A stretch of DNA of 16,211 bases from an uncultured Collinsella sp. (lineage in GTDB: Bacteria > Actinomycetota > Coriobacteriia > Coriobacteriales > Coriobacteriaceae), in the NCBI GenBank assembly GCA_902479095.1, contig CABSNL010000045.1:1-16211 (forward strand). The letters are read 5' to 3'. Made by a program: the position numbers and the translations under genes. Every line of letters starts with the position of its first letter. The stretch's first letter is position 1. Shown here in pieces: positions 1 through 6,558 of the stretch. The notes under the pieces are model-generated. The model ran no database searches. It was not told the origin of the DNA and saw only the letters and a list, made by a program, of their open reading frames with translations.

Positions 1-43
1 TCAGCCTCGGTCTCGTGGGCTCGGAGATGTGTATAAGAGACAG
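1..43. other. Illumina Nextera adapter contamination (not genomic)
   Basis: Bases 10-43 match the 34-base Nextera transposase read-2 adapter, and its last 19 bases (25-43, AGATGTGTATAAGAGACAG) are the Tn5 mosaic end. Bases 2-9 (CAGCCTCG) equal, as I recall it, the adapter-strand form of Nextera i7 index N710, and base 1 would be the final T of the P7 arm. Translating the plus strand gives the peptide MCIRDS, a known sign of this adapter in predicted proteins. Genomic sequence starts at base 44 inside eno. Confidence 0.98.
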
Positions 44-650
44 CCACACCACCGCCCAGGCCAGCCTCGTGCAGCACGCCCTTGAGGGTGTGGTAGACCT
101 CGGCGCACCAACGCAGGCCCTCGGCAAAGCTCGGGGCGCCCACCGGCATGATCATGAACTCCTGGAAGTCAACGTTATTGTCGGCATGCACGCCGCCGTT
201 GAGAATGTTCATCATGGGCGTGGGCAGCAGGTGGGCGTTGACGCCGCCCAGGTACTGGTACAGCGACAGGCCCGCCGACTCGGCAGCGGCGCGGGCGACG
301 GCCAGCGACACGCCCAGGATGGCGTTGGCACCGAGCTTGGTCTTGTTGGGGGTACCGTCCGCAGCAATCAGCGCGGCATCGACGGCGCGCTGGTCGAAGG
401 CATCGAGGCCCACGACGGCGTTAGCGCACTCGTTGTTGACATGCTCGACGGCCTGCGAAACGCCCTTGCCCAGGTAGCGGCCCTTGTCGCCATCGCGCAG
501 CTCGCAGGCTTCAAAGGCGCCGGTCGAAGCACCCGAAGGCACCATTGCGCGGCCAAAGCTGCCGTCCTCGAGCACGACCTCGACCTCGACGGTGGGATTG
601 CCGCGGCTGTCGAGCACCTCGCGACCGTAAACGTCCAAAATATCGCTCAT
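44..650 (-). CDS. eno: Enolase, N-terminal part (truncated by the contig edge)
   Basis: Phosphopyruvate hydratase converts 2-phosphoglycerate to phosphoenolpyruvate in glycolysis; it is cytosolic and Mg-dependent. About 202 of the usual 425-430 residues are present. The protein opens MSDILDVYGREVLDSRGNPT, the family's N-terminal signature, followed by the mobile-loop motif PSGASTGAFEACELRD, then NKTKLGANAILGVSLA, and HADNNVDFQEFMIMPVGAP with the active-site His and Glu. The ATG lies at 648-650 behind a purine-rich GAGGGAGAC stretch. The C-terminal barrel with the catalytic Lys is missing because the genomic sequence stops at the adapter junction, so this is an assembly truncation, not a pseudogene. 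It lies downstream of the mazG terminator, so it probably has its own promoter in 651-792. Confidence 0.97.
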
Positions 651-726
651 GTTGTCTCCCTCTCACTTGGAAACGGGTTGAATGCTTGGCGACGCGGCTT
701 GCACGCTGTAGAGGCGCGCAGGTTCA

Positions 727-771
727 TAAGTTAGCCATGTCGCACTTTTTGCATTATGCCCTAAGTTAGCC
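727..771 (-). repeat. 10-bp direct repeat in the eno upstream region
   Basis: TAAGTTAGCC occurs at 727-736 and again at 762-771, exactly 35 bases apart, in the AT-richer stretch upstream of eno. On the minus strand a -10-like CATAAT (753-758) falls between the copies. The pair could be an operator, but no protein or clear -35 box can be assigned. Confidence 0.4.
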
Positions 772-792
772 GATGGATACACTTGATTTTCG

Positions 793-838
793 AAAAATTT
801 AGCGGGAACGATGAAGCGTGTCAGCCCGTCGTTCCCGC
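793..838 (-). terminator. Intrinsic terminator after mazG
   Basis: On the minus strand a perfect 10-bp stem (GCGGGAACGA at 829-838 with TCGTTCCCGC at 802-811, loop of 17) is followed at once by TAAATTTTT. It begins five bases past the mazG stop codon and should end the larC2-like/yfcE/mazG transcript before eno. Confidence 0.8.
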
Positions 839-842
839 AGTC

Positions 843-1703
843 TTACTCCTCCGCCTTTGCGGCATCCCACAGGTCGTTGAGGCCGTGGGTCGAAAGCTCG
901 GCAAGATCCACGTGAGCATCGGCCGCCATCCGCTCCATCGCGGCCCAGCGGCGGCGGAACTTTGCCGTGCTGGCACGAAGGGCACTCTCGGCGTCAATGC
1001 CCTCTTTGCGTGCAACGTTGACCAGGGCAAAGAGCAGATCGCCAAACTCCATTTCGCGCTCGGGCGAGCCGGGGGCCTCGGCCTCGAACTCGGCACGCTC
1101 CTCGGCTACCTCGTCCCACACATCCTGGACCGTCTCCCATTCAAAGCCCACGGCAGCCGCCTTGCGCGACACCTTCTGTGCCTGCATCAGCGCCGGCAGA
1201 TGCGTGGGCACGCCGTCGAGCAGGCCCTCGGGCGCAGCCTCGCCTGCTGCCACGGCCTTGTCCTTGGCGGCCTTCTCGGCAAGCTTGACCTCATCCCAAA
1301 TCTTGAGCACCTCGTCGGAGTTATCGGCATCTGCATCGCCAAACACGTGCGGATGACGGCGGATGAGCTTGGCATCGATATCACGCGCCACGTCGGCCAG
1401 CGTAAACTCGCCGGCGTCCGCCGCAATCTGCGCATGCAGCACGACCTGCATGAGCACGTCGCCCAGCTCCTCGCGTAGGTGAACCGCGTCGTCCGCCTCG
1501 ATGCAGTCGAGTGCCTCGTAGGCCTCCTCGATCATGTTCTTGCCGATGCTGCGGTGCGTCTGCTCACGGTCCCACGGGCAGCCGTCGGGCTGACGCAAGC
1601 GCCAGACGATCTGCACCAGATGTTGTAGCTCGGCCGACGCGTCGACCAGCGTGGACAAATCGCGCGAGCCCTCGGCATTTTGCTGAGCCATGTGCTGCGC
1701 CAT
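843..1703 (-). CDS. mazG: Nucleoside triphosphate pyrophosphohydrolase MazG
   Basis: MazG hydrolyses (d)NTPs to the monophosphate and pyrophosphate, acting as a house-cleaning enzyme. The 286-residue protein has the typical two-domain layout. Domain 1 carries GCPWDREQTH (41-50), EEAYE (59-63) and EELGD (78-82). Domain 2 carries EERAEFE (201-207) and EFGDLLFALVN (219-229), the second acidic metal-binding helix pair. The length is close to E. coli MazG (about 263) with a somewhat longer N-terminus and linker. The ATG at 1701-1703 has a strong GGAGGAGGAA ribosome site that lies inside the 3' end of yfcE, two bases upstream, which implies translational coupling. A terminator follows the stop codon. 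Confidence 0.95.
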   Translation of the reverse strand: MAQHMAQQNAEGSRDLSTLVDASAELQHLVQIVWRLRQPDGCPWDREQTHRSIGKNMIEEAYEALDCIEADDAVHLREELGDVLMQVVLHAQIAADAGEFTLADVARDIDAKLIRRHPHVFGDADADNSDEVLKIWDEVKLAEKAAKDKAVAAGEAAPEGLLDGVPTHLPALMQAQKVSRKAAAVGFEWETVQDVWDEVAEERAEFEAEAPGSPEREMEFGDLLFALVNVARKEGIDAESALRASTAKFRRRWAAMERMAADAHVDLAELSTHGLNDLWDAAKAEE

Positions 1704-1705
1704 GG

Positions 1706-2254
1706 TTATTCCTCCTCCAGGACCACGTGGCGGAACGCGCCGCCCTCGTAGATGCCGTAGCTGTGCGAGCCGTCCTTGGGGATGCTCACGCTACCGGGGT
1801 TGAAGAGCCACAGGCCCGGGTGCGCGGCGCTTTCCTCGTTGACCTTGACGTGCGTGTGACCGTAGACGAGCGCGGAGCCCTCGGGCAGCGCGGGCGCGTG
1901 GTCGACGCTGTTGTGCATGCCGGCGCCAAAGACGTGGCCGTGCGTCAGGAACAGCTCACGGCCGGTTTCGTCAAACAGCGTGGCGTAGTCGGCCATGACG
2001 GGGAAGTCGAGGACCATCTGGTCGACCTCGGCGTCGCAGTTGCCGCGCACCGCGATGATGCGGTCGGCCAGGGCGTTGAGCAGCGGGATTACGCGCTTGG
2101 GGGCGTAATCGCGCGGCAGGTCGTTGCGTGGACCGTGGTAGAGCAGGTCGCCCAGCAGCACGATGCGGTCGGGCTGCTCGGAATCGATGGCGGTGACCAG
2201 GCGCTCGGTCCAGTATGCCGAGCCGTGGATGTCGGAGGCGATGAGGTATTTCAT
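1706..2254 (-). CDS. yfcE: YfcE-family metallophosphodiesterase
   Basis: A calcineurin-like phosphodiesterase of 182 residues, close to E. coli YfcE (184), which cleaves model phosphodiesters but has no established physiological substrate. The metal-binding motifs are all present: SDIHG (7-11), GDLLYHGPRN (35-44), GNCD (71-74), THGH (104-107), GHTH (132-135) and NPGS (152-155). I chose the ATG at 2252-2254 because it gives the family start MKYLIASDIHG and has GAAAGGACC just upstream; an in-frame ATG 19 codons earlier would add a tail the family does not have. The gene sits 53 bases after the larC2-like gene and 2 bases before mazG on the same strand. Confidence 0.93.
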   Translation of the reverse strand: MKYLIASDIHGSAYWTERLVTAIDSEQPDRIVLLGDLLYHGPRNDLPRDYAPKRVIPLLNALADRIIAVRGNCDAEVDQMVLDFPVMADYATLFDETGRELFLTHGHVFGAGMHNSVDHAPALPEGSALVYGHTHVKVNEESAAHPGLWLFNPGSVSIPKDGSHSYGIYEGGAFRHVVLEEE

Positions 2255-2307
2255 GGTGGTCCTTTCGGTGAGGTTGATGGGGTGGGTGTGGCGCGTCGCC
2301 GACCGTG

Positions 2308-2793
2308 TCACTCAAATTGCAGAGCCGCGGCTTGCGCCGCCTGCATCACGCGCTGGAGCGGCACATTGTGCTCACGAGCAAGGCGAGCGCAGTCCTCGTA
2401 CTCGGGCGCTGCACGCTCGCTGCCATCGGGCAGGGTTGCCACCTTTACGGCCACCTCGCCCCAAGGCGTTGTCACCTGCTCGAATCGGCGCGGCAGGCAA
2501 ACGCGTTCCATCACCTGGCGACGAACGGCGTTGGTCGTGGTCTCCAAAAAGATAATCGTCTGTAGGCGCTCGATATCCTCGTGCGAGCAGATCACCTGCA
2601 ACTGCCATCCGGGGCGACCCTTTTTGCAGTAGAGGGGTAGCCAGTGCACCTCGCGGGCGCCGGCCTCGCGCAGGCGGTCGGCGGCATAGGCGAGTACCTC
2701 GGGCGACGCATCGTCGATGTCGCACTCCAGCTTGACGATGGTCTCGGGCGCATCGGTCTCGCGGGACAGCGGAGATGTACTTCCACGTTGCAT
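2308..2793 (-). CDS. Stand-alone LarC C-terminal domain protein (LarC2-like)
   Basis: This 161-residue protein matches only the C-terminal half of LarC, the nickel-inserting enzyme that completes the nickel-pincer cofactor of lactate racemase and related enzymes. Family motifs visible are CDIDD (24-28), KKGRPG (57-62), ETTT (84-87) followed by RR (91-92), and PEYEDC (130-135). The usual N-terminal LarC1 half is absent, and the upstream 350 bases contain no trace of it. The start chosen is the ATG at 2791-2793, preceded by AAAGGAA at good spacing; an in-frame GTG at 2830-2832 would add 13 unconserved residues and lacks a clear ribosome site. It may be a functional lone domain, a partner of a LarC1 encoded elsewhere, or a remnant. 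The domain call is firm; the role is not. Confidence 0.82.
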   Translation of the reverse strand: MQRGSTSPLSRETDAPETIVKLECDIDDASPEVLAYAADRLREAGAREVHWLPLYCKKGRPGWQLQVICSHEDIERLQTIIFLETTTNAVRRQVMERVCLPRRFEQVTTPWGEVAVKVATLPDGSERAAPEYEDCARLAREHNVPLQRVMQAAQAAALQFE

Positions 2794-3143
2794 ACGGTCC
2801 GGTTCCTTTCCGCGCGGGCTCGTTTTGTTCACTCAAACGCTAGCACATCGCGGGCGGCGTGGGGGCGGCGTCATGGGATGGGCGGGACTTTTGCCCGTCG
2901 CGGACGTCGGCGTGCGCCGGGATCGTCCTCGCCCCTATCCAAACGTGTACGGCAGCCTCCAAACACGTCATTTTTTGCAGCTTTTGGAGGCTGACGTACA
3001 CGTTTTGAGGCAGGGTCGATGTCGTGCGGCAGCCCTTGCGCGCCGCCTGCCCTTTCCAGTCGGTTTCGACTTGTGGCGTTCCCGGCGCGCCAGGGGTCGC
3101 GCCATTACAATGGAGCGGATTCGCTTGACGCAAAGGAGCTGCC
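2794..3143. other. 350-base divergent intergenic region
   Basis: No convincing gene is seen between the divergently transcribed larC2-like and hisK genes. It holds an inverted repeat (2941-3005), a weak plus-strand -10-like TACAAT (3106-3111) without a clear -35, and the strong hisK ribosome site AAAGGAG just before 3144. On the minus side TGCTAGCGTTT near 2837-2847 could be a GC-type promoter element for the larC2-like gene, but support is weak. Confidence 0.5.
2941..3005. repeat. 23-bp inverted repeat with 19-base spacer
   Basis: Arms 2941-2963 and 2983-3005 are reverse complements at 22 of 23 positions; the one mismatch is G2952 opposite A2994. The spacer 2964-2982 contains a run of six T. 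It lies between divergent genes, so it is not placed like a terminator for either. It may be a dispersed palindromic (REP or MITE-like) element, a small RNA, or a regulator-binding site. Confidence 0.8.
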
Positions 3144-4100
3144 ATGTCTGCTTGCCCGCTGGTCGATTGCCACACCCACACCTCGTTTTCGGACGGCCAT
3201 GCCTCCTTTGAGGAAAACGTTCGCGCCGCCGCGGCGGCTGGCTGTCGGGTCATGGTCTCGACCGACCACCTCACCTTGCCCGCCAGCATGGATGCCAACT
3301 GCGAAGTGCAGGTTACTGAGGGCGACCTGCCGGCACATCGTCTGGCTTTTGAGGATGCTCGCAAGCTTGCCGCGCAGATTGCGCCGGAGCTCAGCTTTAT
3401 CTATGGCTTTGAATGCGATTGGTACGAGGGCTGCGAGCCTTTGGTTGAGCGCTGGTCCCAGGGCGCCGTCGTACTCCTGGGCAGCGTGCATTGGATTGGC
3501 AACCCAGGCGATATTGCGGCAGGTGCTGCGGGCACGGCGGGGACGGAGGACGTCGCTCGTCCTGATACACCCGATTCCCTTTGCGGTTGGATCGACGATG
3601 ACACCAACCTGCATGTTTGGGAAAACTTAGACGTACGCGGCGTGTGGGAGCGCTATGTCGATGACTGGTGCCGCGCCTGCGAAAGCCCGCTCAACTTTGA
3701 CGTGATGGCTCATCCCGACCTGGTCATGCGCTTTTCGAAGGAAGGCTTTGCGCCCGACTTTGACCCCGCACCGTTTTGGCAGCAGATGGCCGAATGCGCC
3801 CACGATACGGGCCGCCGCATTGAGGTCTCGACCGCCGCACCGCGCAAGGGCCTCGACGACTACTATCCCACGACCGGATTGCTGCATTGCTTTGCCCATG
3901 CCGAAGTGCCGATCACCTTTGGCTCGGACGCGCACCGCGCCTGCGATATCTGCTGGAGCATCCGCGAGGCCCAGGCCCACGCTTACGACTGCGGCTACCG
4001 AACCTTCGACATCCCCCACCCCAACGGCGAATGGGAACCCACACCCCTCGACCAGCCATCCCTTCATAAGTTGCGGTGGAATAGGGATTGTTTTGCCTGA
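3144..4100 (+). CDS. hisK: Histidinol-phosphate phosphatase, PHP family
   Basis: The enzyme dephosphorylates L-histidinol phosphate to histidinol, the step before HisD. PHP-domain metal ligands are visible in order: HTHTSFSDG (10-18), TDH (40-42), GFECDW (88-93), GSVHWIG (113-119), DVMAHPDLV (186-194) and FGSDAHR (259-265). The length of 318 residues is slightly above the usual 260-290, partly through an acidic loop near 125-160. The ATG has AAAGGAG five bases upstream. It is the only plus-strand gene and converges on hisE, and no HisN-type or HisB-N phosphatase lies in the minus-strand operon, so it supplies the missing step. The last ten codons (309-318) and the stop fall in a long palindrome, so the C-terminal tail may be acquired. 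Confidence 0.92.
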   Translation: MSACPLVDCHTHTSFSDGHASFEENVRAAAAAGCRVMVSTDHLTLPASMDANCEVQVTEGDLPAHRLAFEDARKLAAQIAPELSFIYGFECDWYEGCEPLVERWSQGAVVLLGSVHWIGNPGDIAAGAAGTAGTEDVARPDTPDSLCGWIDDDTNLHVWENLDVRGVWERYVDDWCRACESPLNFDVMAHPDLVMRFSKEGFAPDFDPAPFWQQMAECAHDTGRRIEVSTAAPRKGLDDYYPTTGLLHCFAHAEVPITFGSDAHRACDICWSIREAQAHAYDCGYRTFDIPHPNGEWEPTPLDQPSLHKLRWNRDCFA

Positions 4101-4136
4101 TGAAGCGCTTAAACAGTCCCTATTTCACCGCAACTT
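4068..4136 (+). repeat. 26-bp hairpin that encodes the end of hisK
   Basis: Arms 4068-4093 and 4111-4136 pair along all 26 positions in plus-strand RNA, two of them as G-U wobbles (4079/4125 and 4088/4116), around a 17-base loop holding the hisK stop (4098-4100). In minus-strand RNA the same two positions would be A-C mismatches, so the structure fits plus-strand RNA better. No T-run follows, so it is not a standard terminator. It lies between the convergent hisK and hisE and may be a REP-like element. Confidence 0.85.
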
Positions 4137-4175
4137 CCATGACCCCGTTACACCAACAAAGACTGTCCCAAACGA

Positions 4176-4493
4176 CTAGTGGCGGCGGGCGTTGAGTTCG
4201 CCGGCAAGCTCGTCGAGGGTGATACCGTAGCGCTCAAGGGTTACGAGCAGGTGGTAGACCAGGTCACCGGCCTCGTAGCGGATGTGATCGTGATCGTTAT
4301 CCTTGCAGGCCATAATCACCTCGCTTGCCTCCTCGGCAAGCTTCTTGAGCAGCTCGTCCTCGACGTCGGTCAGCAGACGCGCGGTATAGCTCTCCTGCGG
4401 CGATGCATCACGACGACCGTGAATCACCTCGGCCAGACCTGTCAACGTCTCACCGATATTTCCATCCTGAACGTTTGCGGTGCGCACACCCAT
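4176..4493 (-). CDS. hisE: Phosphoribosyl-ATP pyrophosphohydrolase
   Basis: HisE removes pyrophosphate from phosphoribosyl-ATP, the second step of histidine synthesis, and is related to the MazG fold. The 105-residue protein carries KLAEEASEVIMACKD (51-65) and YEAGDLVYHLLVTL (73-86), the two acidic helices that bind Mg and substrate. It is a separate protein, not fused to HisI. The ATG at 4491-4493 is preceded by AAAGGAT. It is the last gene of the minus-strand his operon, 45 bases after hisI, and converges with hisK across a palindrome. Confidence 0.95.
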   Translation of the reverse strand: MGVRTANVQDGNIGETLTGLAEVIHGRRDASPQESYTARLLTDVEDELLKKLAEEASEVIMACKDNDHDHIRYEAGDLVYHLLVTLERYGITLDELAGELNARRH

Positions 4494-4538
4494 AGTTCAA
4501 TCCTTTCTGGTGGCCGAGCGTCTAATCGAGCGCCCGCC

Positions 4539-4868
4539 CTACGCGAGTTTCTTAAAGAAGCAGGTACGGTTGCCGGTATGGCAGGCCGGACCCGGCGAGT
4601 CGACCTTGACCAGTAGCGTATCGCTATCGCAATCGGCCCAGAGCTCCTTGACCTCCTGCATGTTGCCGCTCGTCGCGCCCTTGTTCCAGAGCTCCTGGCG
4701 GCTGCGGCTCCAAAACCACGTGGTGCCGGTCTTGAGCGTCAGCCCCACCGATTCCTCGTTCATCCAAGCAACCATAAGCACCTCGCCGGTGTCATATTGC
4801 TGAACCACACAGGGAATCAGCCCGCGGGCGTCGTATTTAAGATCAGACGCTTCTATTACCTCAGTCAT
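4539..4868 (-). CDS. hisI: Phosphoribosyl-AMP cyclohydrolase
   Basis: HisI opens the adenine ring of phosphoribosyl-AMP, the third step of the pathway, using Zn and Mg. The conserved FWSRSRQELWNKGATSG (52-68), the Mg-binding DCDSD (79-83) and the Zn-binding GPACHTGNRTCF (93-104) are complete. Of two tandem ATG codons I chose the second (4866-4868), which puts GGGAG five bases upstream; the first would be only two bases from it. A longer reading frame reaches 4940, but its extra N-terminal residues are unlike the family and fall in an intergenic palindrome. The resulting 109 residues are typical for a monofunctional HisI. Confidence 0.94.
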   Translation of the reverse strand: MTEVIEASDLKYDARGLIPCVVQQYDTGEVLMVAWMNEESVGLTLKTGTTWFWSRSRQELWNKGATSGNMQEVKELWADCDSDTLLVKVDSPGPACHTGNRTCFFKKLA

Positions 4869-4917
4869 CATTTCTCCCAAGTAATTACCGTAAACCCCAC
4901 AGGTCGGCGAGGGTTGT

Positions 4918-5003
4918 CCAGGTGCCGCAGGTTGCCGCAAAAGAGGAGCGACGCGTACTTTGGTACGCGAGCGACGGTTTGAGCGGCAAGATGCGGTGCC
5001 TGG
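4918..5003. repeat. Multi-segment palindrome between hisF and hisI
   Basis: Nested complementary segments form one long cruciform: 4918-4922 with 4999-5003, 4925-4929 with 4992-4996, 4932-4938 with 4983-4989, and a tight tip CGCGTAC (4952-4958) with GTACGCG (4963-4969) around TTTG. The 160 bases between the two his genes hold nothing else recognisable. There is no T-run, so it looks like a REP-type element or an mRNA processing/stability structure, not a terminator. Confidence 0.72.
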
Positions 5004-5028
5004 GCAAGCCGCAGCGAAGCCCGCAGCA

Positions 5029-5811
5029 TTAGAAGTCCAATCTCACAGGAATACCCTGCGAGGCCATATACTCTTTGACTTCACGAATGCTGAAGGTTCC
5101 AAAGTGAAAGACGCTGGCCGCCAGCACGGCATCGGCCTCGCCCTCAATCACACCCTCGGCAAAATGCTCGAGCGTACCCACGCCGCCGCTCGCGATGACG
5201 GGAATCGGTACCGCGCGCGCCACGGCGCGAGTGAGCGCCAGGTCAAAGCCAGCCTTGGTGCCGTCGCGATCCATGCTGGTCAGTAGGATTTCGCCGGCGC
5301 CACGACGAGCCGCCTCCTCGGCCCACGTCACTGCGTCGATACCCGTAGCGTTGCGGCCGCTCGCCGTAAAGACCTCCCACTTATCGGCGCCCGGCTCCCC
5401 GGGCAGCCCCACGCGCTTGGCATCGATCGCCACGACCACGGCTTGGCTGCCAAACGCCGCGGCGGCCTGGCTGATCAACGACGGATCGCGCACGGCGGCA
5501 GAGTTGAGCGACACCTTGTCAGCACCGGCGGCAACCATGGTGCGCATGCCCGCCAGGTCGCGAAAGCCGCCGCCCACGGTATAGGGAATGGCCAGCTCCT
5601 CGGCCGCATGCGCCGCCATCTCGATAGTCGTCGCACGGTTATCGCTCGTCGCGGTAATGTCCAAAAATACGACCTCGTCCGCACCCTCGCGGTCGTAGGC
5701 GCGGGCCAGCTCCACCGGATCGCCGGCATCGCGCAAGCTCACAAAGTTGACGCCCTTGACCACACGGCCGTCCTTGACGTCCAGGCAGGGAATTACGCGC
5801 TTGGTAAGCAT
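5029..5811 (-). CDS. hisF: Imidazole glycerol phosphate synthase, cyclase subunit
   Basis: HisF takes ammonia from HisH and PRFAR to form imidazole glycerol phosphate and AICAR. The 260-residue TIM barrel has the general acid/base pair D11 (CLDVKDG) and D130 (AIDAKR), the phosphate loops TVGGGFR (78-84) and IASGGVGT (206-213), and TSMDRDGTKAGFD (178-190). The ATG at 5809-5811 is three bases past the hisA stop, and its GGAGGAG ribosome site lies in the last codons of hisA, so the two are translationally coupled. A 160-base gap with a palindrome separates it from hisI. Confidence 0.97.
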   Translation of the reverse strand: MLTKRVIPCLDVKDGRVVKGVNFVSLRDAGDPVELARAYDREGADEVVFLDITATSDNRATTIEMAAHAAEELAIPYTVGGGFRDLAGMRTMVAAGADKVSLNSAAVRDPSLISQAAAAFGSQAVVVAIDAKRVGLPGEPGADKWEVFTASGRNATGIDAVTWAEEAARRGAGEILLTSMDRDGTKAGFDLALTRAVARAVPIPVIASGGVGTLEHFAEGVIEGEADAVLAASVFHFGTFSIREVKEYMASQGIPVRLDF

Positions 5812-5814
5812 GGG

Positions 5815-6558
5815 CTACTCCTCCCCTCGAGCGGCGGCCAGCGCCTGGGCCAGCGTAAAGTTGCCCTCGTAGAGCGCACGACCGGTAATGGCGCCTTCAA
5901 TCGCGCCCTCACCCACCGCGGCCAGCGCGCGGATGTCGTCGAGCGTCGAGATACCGCCCGACGCCACGACGGGAAAGCCCGCGACCTGCGCCACATGGCG
6001 ATACGCCGCCACATCGATGCCCGTCTGCATGCCATCACGCGCGATGTCGGTATACACCCGATGCTTAAAGCCCAGCTCGGTAAGCTGCGCCACGGCATCG
6101 TCGAGTGCCACGCCCGCGCCGTCGCGCCAGCCGTTCACCTTAACCTGGCCGTCGCGCGCGGCAATGTCGGCGACCAACAGCTCGCCAAAGCCCTGGGCTG
6201 CCACCTCAGCAAAACCCGGCTCGGTCACGAGCACGGTGCCCAGCGCAATGCGGCGAGCACCATAGCCTGCCAGCTCATCGATGCGTGCGAGTGAGCGAAC
6301 GCCGCCGCCCACGTCCACGGACAGACCGTCGACGCCGCAGATGGCCTTAATCGCCGCCGAGTTGGCAGCGCATGTGTCCTCGTCCTCGCCAAAGGCAGCG
6401 GACAGGTCGACGACATGCACCCAGCTTGCGCCCTGCTCGGCAAACGAGCGGGCGACGGCCACGGGGTCATCGGAATATACCTTGCAGCGGTTGCGGTCGC
6501 CGCGCTCCAGGCGCACAACCTTGCCGCCGATCAGATCGATTGCGGGAAACAGGATCAT
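5815..6558 (-). CDS. hisA: ProFAR isomerase with displaced catalytic Asp
   Basis: HisA isomerises ProFAR to PRFAR, an Amadori rearrangement in a TIM barrel. The 247-residue protein has the family start FPAIDLIGGKVVRL with catalytic D8, VDVGGGVRS (81-89), TDIARDGMQTG (170-180) and VASGGIST (198-205). The usual second catalytic Asp, in the strand-5 motif (I/L)DARDG, is replaced: the sequence reads ADIAARDG (130-137), so A133 sits at the expected position and D131 lies two residues earlier. The codons (GAC at 6166-6168, GCC at 6160-6162) are clear and the frame is intact. Its ATG overlaps the hisH stop in ATGA, and hisF follows after three bases. Identity is sure; the altered site is discussed in the findings. 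Confidence 0.95.
   Translation of the reverse strand: MILFPAIDLIGGKVVRLERGDRNRCKVYSDDPVAVARSFAEQGASWVHVVDLSAAFGEDEDTCAANSAAIKAICGVDGLSVDVGGGVRSLARIDELAGYGARRIALGTVLVTEPGFAEVAAQGFGELLVADIAARDGQVKVNGWRDGAGVALDDAVAQLTELGFKHRVYTDIARDGMQTGIDVAAYRHVAQVAGFPVVASGGISTLDDIRALAAVGEGAIEGAITGRALYEGNFTLAQALAAARGEE

Noticed and set aside
15..734. 239-codon plus-strand open frame opposite eno
   Set aside because: It starts inside the Nextera adapter and runs antisense to enolase, so it is an artefact.
2833..3143. Frameshifted LarC1 upstream of the larC2-like gene
   Set aside because: No minus-strand frame here gives LarC1 motifs, and the region is mostly the palindrome and the hisK upstream DNA.
2840..3364. 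174-codon minus-strand open frame across the intergenic palindrome
   Set aside because: It overlaps the start of hisK antisense, lacks a ribosome site, and has no recognisable domain.
4869..4940. N-terminal extension of HisI to an upstream ATG at 4940
   Set aside because: The added residues are not family-like, lie in a palindrome, and the inner ATG has the better ribosome site.
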